Below are positions 1 through 6,226 of a DNA stretch of 11,904 nt, piece by piece. Position 1 is the stretch's first letter. The number at the start of each line of letters is the position of its first letter. A program made the translations under genes and the position numbers. Source of the stretch: an uncultured Collinsella sp. Its GTDB lineage: Bacteria; Actinomycetota; Coriobacteriia; Coriobacteriales; Coriobacteriaceae. The stretch is taken from assembly GCA_958346165.1 (NCBI GenBank), contig CATVQO010000035.1, positions 1-11,904 of the forward strand, given 5' to 3'. The notes under the pieces are model-generated. The model saw only the letters and a list, made by a program, of their open reading frames with translations. It was not told the origin of the DNA and searched no databases.

Positions 1-1
1 A

Positions 2-52
2 GTAGTTCGGCTCGCCGAGATGGCCGATTTGCCGCTCATTCGTCGGGCATGA
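2..52 (+). CDS. Possible C-terminal end of an upstream gene (partial)
   Basis: Frame 2 is open from the window edge to a TGA at 50-52 and reads VVRLAEMADLPLIRRA, a plausible protein tail. The terminator at 131-166 lies 80 bp downstream, as expected if a + strand gene ends here. Seventeen codons are too few to identify a family, and another reading of these bases cannot be excluded. Confidence 0.3.
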   Translation, partial: VVRLAEMADLPLIRRA

Positions 53-130
53 CCCTAAGGTCAATGCCCTCCTCTTTCGGGGCAAATCGACTCATCTCAG
101 CGACCCAAACACAATGTGCCGCAACGAATA

Positions 131-166
131 AAGCCTCCGCAGCCACACGAGCTGCGGAGGCTTTTT
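131..166 (+). terminator. Intrinsic terminator
   Basis: A perfect 13-bp stem (131-143 with 151-163, core GCCTCCGCAGC/GCTGCGGAGGC) closes a 7-nt loop and runs into a five-T tract at 162-166. It is oriented to stop + strand transcription entering from before the window and insulates the diguanylate cyclase gene. Confidence 0.85.
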
Positions 167-185
167 CATGCCGGCCGGAAACCGT

Positions 186-213
186 ATCCCACTTTTCGGG
201 CCCAAAATGGGAT
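186..213. repeat. Bulged inverted repeat
   Basis: ATCCCA (186-191) plus TTTT (193-196) pair with AAAA (204-207) plus TGGGAT (208-213), with one bulged C at 192 and a 7-nt loop CGGGCCC. No T-run follows on either strand at the usual distance, so it does not look like a second terminator. It could be an interspersed palindromic element or a protein site. Confidence 0.4.
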
Positions 214-319
214 GAGCTTTCCCATGGTGATCCAAGACCAGAAGCATGTCCGATAGCGCGGCCAGGTCAAGAACAACAAGGCAAGCGTCACGCCAATTTG
301 GACGAGCGTCTGCTGCAGT

Positions 320-347
320 TTGAGGCTGCTGGCCCATATGGTAGAGT
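320..347 (+). promoter_or_regulatory. Candidate promoter for the diguanylate cyclase gene
   Basis: TTGAGG (320-325) and TAGAGT (342-347) are separated by 16 bp and resemble a weak sigma-A -35/-10 pair. The position, downstream of the terminator and about 65 bp before the chosen GTG start, is sensible. TATGGT at 337-342 is an alternative -10 without a good -35. The matches are modest. Confidence 0.25.
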
Positions 348-412
348 TAACCACCCATGAATTTCAGCACACTGCGTATCACCTGTGCTTTTGTCATTTG
401 GGGAATGAACTT

Positions 413-1504
413 GTGAATACTTCTGTCGCCAAGAAAGCCAGCCGGGCGGTGCGCCTGCTCATGATGGTACTCACGGCAGTTCTCATTTTCTTCTTCATCA
501 ATGTTATGCTGCTCGTCTCCGATATCCAGGGCACGGCGCGCGTGGTCAACTACGCCGGTCTGGTGCGCGGCACCACGCAGCGAATCGTTAAGCTCGAGGA
601 CGCGGGCCAGCCTCAAGATGACCTGCTCAAAGCCGTGGATTCATACATCAACGGCTTGCGTTACGGAAGTGACGACCTCAACCTCGTCCGTCTCGACGAC
701 GACGAGTATCAGGCAAAGATGACCGAGCTTGCAAATTATTATGATGAGCTTTGCGCCGAGATCAGCCGCGTGCGCGAAGTCGGCTACGAGAGCACCGACA
801 TCATCTCCATGAGCGAGGAGTTCTTTGGCATTTGCGACGATGCTACGCGACTCGCAGAGGACTACTCTCAGGAGAAGGCGTCGGCGCTCAACTATCTCGA
901 GGGCCTGGTGATCATCGACATCATGGGCTTGGTGGCGACCTTTGCGGTCGAACTTGTTCGCGCGGTGCGAACTGCCGCGCTCAATCGCGAACTGCAGAGC
1001 AAAGTCTATCTCGACGAAGCCACAGGACTGCCCAACAAGAACAAGTGCGAGGAGGTCTTGGGGCAGGAGCAGCCTGTCTCCGCGGAGGCGCCCGTTGCGG
1101 TGTGCGTCTTCGACCTTAACAATCTGCATACGGTCAATAACAGCTTCGGCCACGAGAAGGGCGACGAGTACATCCGTTCTTTTGCCCAGCAGCTGGGGCG
1201 CGTGGCGTCGGAGACCTGCTTTGTGGGCCGCGACGGCGGCGATGAGTTTATCGCGGTGCTGCGAGATACCGATCGAGCTGCCGTGGAGTCCTGTCTCGCT
1301 CGGGTTCGTGCGAACTTGAACGAGTATTCCGAGGCTCACCCCGACATGCCTATCAGCTATGCGGTGGGCTACGCGCTTTCCAGTGATTTTGATGAACCGC
1401 CTACGATGCGCGAGCTCTTTTCCCAGGCCGACAAGAACATGTACGTCGATAAGAACCGCGTAAAGGCAGCCGAGACAGCCGACCCGCAACGCGAGGACCG
1501 CTAA
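413..1504 (+). CDS. Membrane-anchored GGDEF diguanylate cyclase
   Basis: Probably makes cyclic di-GMP from two GTP at the cytoplasmic face of the membrane, in response to a signal sensed outside. The 363-residue product has a transmembrane helix at about 14-35, an extracellular helical region at about 36-160, a second helix at about 162-184 and a C-terminal GGDEF domain. The extracellular part begins with NYAGLVRGTTQR (46-57), which resembles the conserved helix of NarX/PilJ-type sensor domains. The catalytic domain shows DEATGLPN, the metal-binding FDLNN, FGHEKGD and an intact RDGGDEF (GGDEF at 275-279). The four residues at the usual inhibitory RxxD site read SETC, so product inhibition through that site is unlikely. 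GTG 413 was chosen because GGGGAA at 400-405 sits 7 nt upstream; TTG 320 and ATG 338 would give longer starts that overlap the promoter candidate. No EAL domain is present. The gene is convergent with the LysR remnant, 43 bp apart. Confidence 0.9.
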   Translation: MNTSVAKKASRAVRLLMMVLTAVLIFFFINVMLLVSDIQGTARVVNYAGLVRGTTQRIVKLEDAGQPQDDLLKAVDSYINGLRYGSDDLNLVRLDDDEYQAKMTELANYYDELCAEISRVREVGYESTDIISMSEEFFGICDDATRLAEDYSQEKASALNYLEGLVIIDIMGLVATFAVELVRAVRTAALNRELQSKVYLDEATGLPNKNKCEEVLGQEQPVSAEAPVAVCVFDLNNLHTVNNSFGHEKGDEYIRSFAQQLGRVASETCFVGRDGGDEFIAVLRDTDRAAVESCLARVRANLNEYSEAHPDMPISYAVGYALSSDFDEPPTMRELFSQADKNMYVDKNRVKAAETADPQREDR

Positions 1505-1526
1505 ACCCGTAGCAAAGGGTAGCTAA

Positions 1527-1553
1527 TTTGGGACGGGACTCTTTTGGCTATTT
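1527..1553 (+). repeat. Half copy of the GGGACGGGGC element
   Basis: These 27 bases match the reverse complement of about 6123-6149 at 23 of 27 positions (shared blocks TTTGGGACGGG and CTCTTTT). Only one arm of the hairpin seen at 6106-6146 is present. It covers the TAG stop of the LysR remnant (complement of 1548-1550) and fills most of the gap between two convergent genes. Confidence 0.5.
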
Positions 1554-2428
1554 GAGAAGTTGTGCCATGGCGTTGACGAATTTTTGGACTTGGAGGGTGG
1601 GCTCGAGCGGATAGTGCAAAAAGACCGGCACCTCGCGACCGCATAGGAACGGCACGCCCACAAAGGCCGGGTGTACCCCCGACCATGCGCCGCAGGTGAG
1701 CACCGCGTCGCCCTTTTCCTCTGCCTCGTTAAAGAGCGCAAAGTCAAAGCTGTCCACGTCGATCACGTCAACGCCGCCGTCGGCCAGAAGGTCGATGCGC
1801 AGGCTGTCCATTGCGTCGTTGCCGTGGCGGAGCACGCGCAGGCGCATGCCCTCCAGGTCGGCAACCGTAATGCGTGTCTTGCGCGCCAGCGGGCTCGTGC
1901 GTGGCACGTCGATATAAAACGGCACGTTAACGATGCGGAGCTTTTGGCAGGCGTCACCCCAGCGCGGGGTCGAAAAACTCGACTGCACCACATCAACCTC
2001 GCGACCGAGGCTGCGCATGACGGTCTCGCGTTCGTCGTAGAGGTCGCTTACCGGCACGATCTCAAATCGCAGCGACGGTTCCAGATCGTGGATGCCCGAC
2101 CACATCGACAGCGTTTGGCGCCCTGGGCACATCATCGACACGCCCAGGCGCACGGCACCGCCATCGCCCGCCGCGCGTCGGGCACGGCGCAGCGCGTCCT
2201 CGGACTGCCGCATGATCGAGAGCGCGCGTCGTCCACCAGCAGTGCGCCCGCCGGCGTCACCTTGACGCCCGAGTGCGAGCGTTCGAACAGCGTGATGCCG
2301 AACTCGGCCTCGAAGCCCGACACCTGCTTGACGAGCGCCGGGGTCGACACGCGCAATTTTGCCGCCGCACGCGAGAAGCTTCCCAGCTCCGCGGCGGCCG
2401 ATATGGCCTCAAGTCGTCGATCGTACAC
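1548..2428 (-). pseudogene. LysR-family transcriptional regulator, frameshifted
   Basis: LysR proteins bind promoter DNA with an N-terminal winged helix-turn-helix and sense a small-molecule co-inducer with a C-terminal periplasmic-binding-like domain. The first segment (from 2428 down to about 2222) encodes the HTH: EAISAAAELGSFSRAAAKL, then ELFERS-like and VKVTPAG motifs. The second segment (about 2217 to 1548) continues in another frame with MRQSEDALRRARR and the whole co-inducer domain (LGVS..., DVVQSSF, VPFYIDVPRTSPLA, GMRLRVL, VFLHYPLEP). On the coding strand the junction reads GCGCGCTCTCGATCATG; removing one CT restores ARSIM and gives a normal 292-residue LysR. No ribosome site precedes the ATG at 2213, so separate translation is unlikely. 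The start is GTG 2428, preceded by GGGAG at 6-nt spacing. It is divergent from the SDR-MFS-Gfo/Idh operon, its presumed target. Either a recent pseudogene or a sequencing/assembly error; the rest of the gene is undamaged, which favours recent loss or error. Confidence 0.85.
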
Positions 2429-2525
2429 GTCATTCTCCCGTTTTCGCACCCGTGGCCACATGGCGCCACAGGGGGTTATTTTCGCAGGTCACGCGCTCGG
2501 TTAAGCATAAACTACATTGCACAGC

Positions 2526-2542
2526 GTAAACCTACGGTTAAC
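2526..2542. promoter_or_regulatory. Candidate LysR operator palindrome
   Basis: GTAAACC-TAC-GGTTAAC is an inverted repeat with one mismatched pair, centred at 2534. That is about 65 bp upstream of the start site predicted for the SDR operon, the classical LysR recognition position. It also overlaps a possible -35 (GTTTAC on the minus strand, complement of 2526-2531) paired with TATGCT (complement of 2504-2509), which would allow autoregulation. A second site, TTA-N9-TAA at 2538-2552, has the T-N11-A spacing of LysR boxes. Binding itself is inference. Confidence 0.4.
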
Positions 2543-2563
2543 GCCATTCTAACAAATATGCAA

Positions 2564-2592
2564 TTCACCTGCGCAAATGCAAAGCATACGAT
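2564..2592 (+). promoter_or_regulatory. Candidate promoter of the SDR-MFS-Gfo/Idh operon
   Basis: TTCACC (2564-2569) and TACGAT (2587-2592) are separated by exactly 17 bp; each matches the sigma-A consensus at four of six positions. The start site would fall near 2599, leaving a leader of about 62 nt with a perfect hairpin. Weak boxes fit a promoter that needs an activator. Confidence 0.4.
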
Positions 2593-2608
2593 AACCAGCG
2601 AAAACCAC

Positions 2609-2635
2609 GTGGGTCGGTTAATGGGAGCGACCCAC
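2609..2635 (+). repeat. Perfect inverted repeat in the operon leader
   Basis: GTGGGTCG (2609-2616) and CGACCCAC (2628-2635) form an 8-bp GC-rich stem with an 11-nt loop. It lies between the predicted start site and the ribosome site (AAGGGAAG, about 2649-2656). It has no T-run, so it is not a standard terminator; it could be an operator or an RNA structure affecting translation or stability. Confidence 0.45.
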
Positions 2636-2661
2636 CGGGAGGCACAAGAAGGGAAGTTCCT

Positions 2662-3543
2662 ATGAGCAATTGGCTTAAGCTCGAGGGCGATGTCTGCGCC
2701 GTGACTGGCGCGCTCGGCGGTATGGGCGCCGAGATCTGCCGCGAGTTCGCCCGCAATGGCGCCAACGTCGTCATGCTCGACCTGGACGAGGAAAAGGTCA
2801 AGGCCGCAGCCGCCGACCTCGCCGCCGAGTTTGGCATCCACGCCGAGGGCTACAAGATGAACGCCACCGACGAGGCCGAGGTTCAGGCCGCCGTCGATGC
2901 CACCATCGCCGACTTCGGCCGCGTCGACGTTCTCGTCAACACCGCCGGCATCCTGCGCTTCGCAGCCATGGAAGACCTGCCGTTGAGCGACTGGGAGCAG
3001 GTGCTCAACGTCAACCTCACCGGTTACTTCATCACCTCGCAGCGCTTTGGTCGCGAGATGATCAAGGCCGGCCAGGGTCGCCTGGTGCACATCTCGACCG
3101 TCGCCAGCCACTCCCCCGAGACGTTCTCGGGCGTGTACAGCTCCACCAAGGCCGGCGTGAACATGATGTCCAAGATGCTCGCCGCCGAGTGGGGCCCCTA
3201 CGGCGTCCGCTCCAACTGCGTTGAGCCCTGCTTCGTTAAGACCCCGATGTCGGCCAATTTCTACGCCGACCCCGAGGTCGAGAAGAGCCGCAGCCGCCTC
3301 ATTGCCACGCGCCGCATCGGCGAGGTCAACGATATCGCCAACGCCGTCATGTTCCTGGCGTCCAAGCGCTCGGACTTTACCACAGGCGACGCCATCAAGG
3401 TCGACGGCGGCTTCTCCAACATGATGGGCGACCTCACCGCCAAGCCCGGCGGCCGTCGCGCCTATGCCGACAACTACCTAAAGAACAAGGGTGTCGAGCT
3501 TTGGTCCGATGAGTCCGGCGTCGCCAAGCCAACTGACCAGTAA
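2662..3543 (+). CDS. Short-chain dehydrogenase/reductase (SDR)
   Basis: A classical SDR that should interconvert a secondary alcohol and a ketone with NAD(P)(H) in the cytoplasm. The Rossmann motif TGALGGMG is at 15-22, followed by MLDLD, where an acidic end of strand 2 suggests NAD preference. NTAG at 93-96 replaces the usual NNAG, NVNLTG (with N118) follows, and YSSTK gives catalytic Tyr159 and Lys163. At the position 13 residues before the Tyr, normally the catalytic Ser, there is Thr146, with Ser145 next to it. VDGG near the end closes the core fold. The protein is 293 residues, about 40 longer than a minimal SDR because of a tail after VDGGFSNMMGD. ATG 2662 has the purine-rich AAGGGAAG upstream. 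First gene of an apparent operon with a transporter and a second oxidoreductase, and divergent from the LysR remnant. The substrate is unknown; sugar-acid, cyclitol or hydroxy-acid dehydrogenation fits the context. Confidence 0.9.
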   Translation: MSNWLKLEGDVCAVTGALGGMGAEICREFARNGANVVMLDLDEEKVKAAAADLAAEFGIHAEGYKMNATDEAEVQAAVDATIADFGRVDVLVNTAGILRFAAMEDLPLSDWEQVLNVNLTGYFITSQRFGREMIKAGQGRLVHISTVASHSPETFSGVYSSTKAGVNMMSKMLAAEWGPYGVRSNCVEPCFVKTPMSANFYADPEVEKSRSRLIATRRIGEVNDIANAVMFLASKRSDFTTGDAIKVDGGFSNMMGDLTAKPGGRRAYADNYLKNKGVELWSDESGVAKPTDQ

Positions 3544-3608
3544 ACCAACCCAACAGGGAGACCCGCGGATACGCCCGCTCCTCCCCCGTATCGATTAGAA
3601 AGAGTCCA

Positions 3609-4865
3609 ATGGCTTCCACCAACTCCAACAAGGGTCGCGCCGTCGTGCTTTCCGCCGCGTGCGTCACCATGTTCTTCATCAGCTCCATCGCGCTGTATTC
3701 CGTCGTGAGCAAGAACCTGCTCGCCGTCTACCCCGAGTGGTCCAGCGCTCTTACCTGGGCCTTCCCGGTCTTTCAGACCATCATGGCCGTGACGGGCATC
3801 TTCGCCGGCCGCATCTCCGATAAGATCGGCCCGCGCAACGTCGTGATCGCCGCCGCCGCGTGCTACGGCCTGGGCTGGTTCATGTCCGGCACCGTCACCG
3901 AGCCGTGGCAGTTCTACCTGTGGTTCTCGCTCGTCGCCGCCATCGGCAACGGCCTGGGCTACAACCCCGCGCTCACCACCGGCCAAAAGTGGTTCATCGA
4001 CAAGAAGGGTCTCGCCTCCGGCATCACCCTGGCCGCTTCGACCGCCGGTCCCGCTGTACTGTCCCCGGTGCTCGCCTCGCTGCTCATCCCGAGTCTGGGC
4101 ATCTTTGGCGCCCTTAAGGCGCTCGGCGTCATCTTCTTTGTGATGATCGCCGCCTCTGCCCTGTTCCTGAAGGCCCCCGAGGCCGGCTGGCTGCCCGAGG
4201 GCTTCGAGGCCCCCAAGGGCGGCGCGCACGCCGGCACCTTCGGCGACCTCACCCCGGGCGAGATGGTCAAGACCCCGCGCTTCTGGGTCCTCATCGTCAC
4301 CTTCGCCTTTGCCGCCACCGCGGGCACCCTGCTCGTGGGCAAGGTTGCCTCCATCGCCGCCGTCCAGCTCTTCGCCGACCCCACGAGCGCCGCGGCCGTC
4401 GCCCTCGGCGGTGTGGTGGTCTCCGTCAACACCTGCGCCAACCTGGTTGGCCGTCTGTCCTTTGGCCAGATTATCGACAAGCTCGGCGCCTACAAGTCAC
4501 TGCTCATCAGCCTTGTCGTCACCATCGTCGCCCTCGTCATCATGTCGATGAGCTTTACGCAGGCCATGTTCTTTGTGGCGCTCGCCCTGCTCGGCTTTAG
4601 CTTTGGCGCCCTGCTCGTCATCTACCCGCCGCTCACCGGTGGCGCCTTTGGCACCAGCAACATCGGCGTCAACTACGGCATCATGTTTTTGGGCTACGCC
4701 GCCTCCACCTGGATCAGCCAGCCCATCACTGCCGTGCTGTATCACGCCGAGGCCGGCAGCGCCGCCTACCAGCAGTCCTTCTACGGCGCCATCGTGATCG
4801 CCGCCATCGCCGTCGTGCTCACCGTCTACATGATGGTCTCCGACAGCAAGAAGAAGTCCGCCTAG
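3609..4865 (+). CDS. OFA-type major facilitator transporter
   Basis: A 418-residue inner-membrane carrier with about 12 hydrophobic helices. The MFS loop 2-3 signature is GRISDKIGPR (67-76). Residues 125-138, GQKWFIDKKGLASG, match the WFPDKRGLASG-like signature of the oxalate/formate antiporter (OFA) family, and a related loop (GRLSFGQIIDKLG) recurs in the second half. OFA carriers usually move small carboxylates by exchange or proton symport, so an organic acid is the likely cargo; this is inferred from the family. It starts 65 bp after the SDR stop, with AGAAAGAG a few bases upstream of the ATG. The gap holds a weak hairpin (GATACG/CGTATC) but no terminator, consistent with one transcript. 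Its position between two dehydrogenases suggests it imports their substrate or exchanges substrate for product. Confidence 0.9.
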   Translation: MASTNSNKGRAVVLSAACVTMFFISSIALYSVVSKNLLAVYPEWSSALTWAFPVFQTIMAVTGIFAGRISDKIGPRNVVIAAAACYGLGWFMSGTVTEPWQFYLWFSLVAAIGNGLGYNPALTTGQKWFIDKKGLASGITLAASTAGPAVLSPVLASLLIPSLGIFGALKALGVIFFVMIAASALFLKAPEAGWLPEGFEAPKGGAHAGTFGDLTPGEMVKTPRFWVLIVTFAFAATAGTLLVGKVASIAAVQLFADPTSAAAVALGGVVVSVNTCANLVGRLSFGQIIDKLGAYKSLLISLVVTIVALVIMSMSFTQAMFFVALALLGFSFGALLVIYPPLTGGAFGTSNIGVNYGIMFLGYAASTWISQPITAVLYHAEAGSAAYQQSFYGAIVIAAIAVVLTVYMMVSDSKKKSA

Positions 4866-4874
4866 TTTTACCGA

Positions 4875-4903
4875 TGCGACAAAGGGACTGTCCCTTTGTC
4901 GCA
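4875..4903. repeat. Perfect 29-bp palindrome between MFS and Gfo/Idh genes
   Basis: TGCGACAAAGGGAC (4875-4888) and GTCCCTTTGTCGCA (4890-4903) are perfect complements around a single T. The 3' flank is TTTCACC, with no T-run, and it sits inside an apparent operon 32 bp before the next start codon. It resembles a REP-like interspersed element, possibly acting as a processing or stability structure. Confidence 0.7.
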
Positions 4904-4934
4904 TTTCACCGCCACCAGTATTAAGGAGTCGAAA

Positions 4935-5975
4935 ATGTCTGAGCTCAATCCCGTCCGCATTGCCGTTATCGGCGCCGGCGCCATGGGCCGCAACCACATC
5001 CGCTTTGTCACCGAGGAGCCCGAGGCCGAGCTCGTCGCCATCGCCGACGCCTTTGAGGGCGCCCGCGCCACGGCCGAGGCCGCCGGCGTGCCGTTTTACA
5101 CCGATCCCGCCCAGATGATGGACGAGGTCAAGCCCGAGGCCGTCATTATCGCCACCCCCAACGACCTGCACCTGGGCGTTGCTCGCGAGGCTGTGAAGCG
5201 CAACATCGTGCCGCTGGTCGAAAAGCCGATCTCCAACGATCTTGAGGATGCCCAGGCCTTCGCCGCCGAGGCCGAGACCGCCGGCGTGCCCGTGCTCGTG
5301 GGTCAGCACCGTCGCCACAATCCCTTCGTCAACAAAGCCAAGGAAATCATCGAGTCCGGCGAGTTGGGCAAGCTCACCGTGTCGAGCTTCCACTACATGA
5401 TCTATAAGAACGACGAGTACTTCGACGTCGAGTGGCGCCGCAAGAAGGGTGCCGGCCCGATCCTGGTCAACCTGGTGCACGACGTCGACCTGCTCCGTTA
5501 CCTGCTGGGCGAGCCCGTTGCCGTCCAGGGCATGCAGTCCAGCGCCGCCCGCGGTTTTGAGACCGAGGACTCCGCCGTGGTCAACGTCCGTTTTGCCGAT
5601 GGCGCGCTTGCGAGCATGACCATCTCCGACGCCACCGCCAGCCCCTGGAACTGGGAGGCCACCGCTCGCGAGGATCCGCAGTACCGCCCCTTCGACGCCG
5701 ACGCCTACTTTATCGGCGGAACCTTGGGCGCCCTTTCGCTGCCCCGCCTGCACCAGTTCTCCTACGACGGCGCCTCTAACTGGCACAAGCCGCTGCAGAT
5801 GGAGATTCCGGCCGTCGACCCGGCACTGCCGCACAAGATGCAGCTCAAGCACTTTGTGAAGGTTGTCCGCCGCGAGGTCGAGCCCGTCGTGACCCCCGCC
5901 GATAACGTCAAGACGCTCACGCTTCTCAACGCCATCAAGGAGGCCGCCGAGACCGGCCAGCTCGTCGAGCTGTAA
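4935..5975 (+). CDS. Gfo/Idh/MocA family oxidoreductase
   Basis: A cytoplasmic NAD(P)-dependent dehydrogenase of the glucose-fructose oxidoreductase / inositol dehydrogenase family, which usually oxidises a ring hydroxyl of a sugar or cyclitol. The Rossmann motif GAGAMG is at 13-18 after VRIAVI, the EKP motif places the conserved Lys at 97, and GQHRRHNPF begins the second domain. The active-site strand reads GAGPILVNLVHDVDLLR with His182 present; the residue four before it, Asp in inositol dehydrogenases, is Val178, with Asn179 beside it. The 346 residues are a full-length family member ending KEAAETGQLVEL. ATG 4935 was chosen because AAGGAG (4923-4928) lies 6 nt upstream; an in-frame TTG at 4896 would start inside the palindrome. 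Third gene of the SDR-MFS operon, 69 bp after the transporter and followed by a terminator. The substrate is unknown, but the pairing with an SDR suggests two sequential redox steps on one imported compound. Confidence 0.9.
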   Translation: MSELNPVRIAVIGAGAMGRNHIRFVTEEPEAELVAIADAFEGARATAEAAGVPFYTDPAQMMDEVKPEAVIIATPNDLHLGVAREAVKRNIVPLVEKPISNDLEDAQAFAAEAETAGVPVLVGQHRRHNPFVNKAKEIIESGELGKLTVSSFHYMIYKNDEYFDVEWRRKKGAGPILVNLVHDVDLLRYLLGEPVAVQGMQSSAARGFETEDSAVVNVRFADGALASMTISDATASPWNWEATAREDPQYRPFDADAYFIGGTLGALSLPRLHQFSYDGASNWHKPLQMEIPAVDPALPHKMQLKHFVKVVRREVEPVVTPADNVKTLTLLNAIKEAAETGQLVEL

Positions 5976-6048
5976 TGCCTTAAGAGCGACCGCGGCAGAA
6001 GCCCCATGCCGAACCCTTCGGTCCGCCACCAACAAGCCCCTCTTCTTT

Positions 6049-6083
6049 GCCCCGCGAGCAGCCTCCTGCCCGCGGGGCTTTTT
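6049..6083 (+). terminator. Intrinsic terminator of the SDR-MFS-Gfo/Idh operon
   Basis: GCCCCGCG (6049-6056) pairs with CGCGGGGC (6071-6078) around a 14-nt loop and is followed directly by five T (6079-6083). It lies 74 bp after the Gfo/Idh stop on the same strand and separates the operon from tex. Confidence 0.85.
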
Positions 6084-6105
6084 GGTACCTTGCCGGCGAT
6101 TTTTC

Positions 6106-6146
6106 TGGGACGGGGCGGCAAAAGTGGCTAAAAGAGCCCCGTCCCA
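6106..6146. repeat. GGGACGGGGC inverted repeat upstream of tex
   Basis: TGGGACGGGGC (6106-6116) and GCCCCGTCCCA (6136-6146) are perfect 11-bp arms around a 19-nt loop. The + strand 3' flank is AAAATGAC, so it is not a + terminator, and no minus gene lies nearby to need one. A related half copy is at 1527-1553. It lies just before the presumed tex promoter region, where TGGTATCCT (6174-6182) is a possible extended -10. Confidence 0.65.
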
Positions 6147-6226
6147 AAATGACTACTTGGGTGGAGTGGCGGGTGGTATCCTTGGTAGCCCTGTGCTGCA
6201 AACGCACCTTAAACGCAAGGAGTCCC

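Larger units (their letters stand above)
53..412. other. Intergenic stretch before the diguanylate cyclase gene
   Basis: These 360 bases show no convincing gene. A reading frame open across 49-360 runs through the terminator stem and has no family-like sequence or ribosome site. What can be supported is an intrinsic terminator (131-166), a bulged hairpin (186-213) and a weak promoter candidate (320-347). The remaining ~100 bases (214-319) show nothing I can name. Confidence 0.6.

Noticed and set aside
49..360. 103-codon + strand reading frame before the diguanylate cyclase
   Set aside because: It runs through the terminator stem and hairpin and shows no family resemblance or ribosome site.
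320..412. Longer N-terminus of the diguanylate cyclase from TTG 320 or ATG 338
   Set aside because: No ribosome site precedes them, the extra residues are not membrane- or family-like, and GTG 413 has a good GGGGAA site.
1548..2213. Separate intact gene for the LysR C-terminal domain from ATG 2213
   Set aside because: No ribosome site before this ATG, and the sequence continues exactly from the HTH part once the dinucleotide is removed.
4875..4903. Palindrome as an intrinsic terminator
   Set aside because: No T-run on either strand, a one-base loop and a position inside an apparent operon.
4497..6035. 512-codon minus-strand frame opposite the MFS and Gfo/Idh genes
   Set aside because: Gly/Leu/Val/His-rich translation typical of the antisense of GC-rich genes; the + strand carries clear families.
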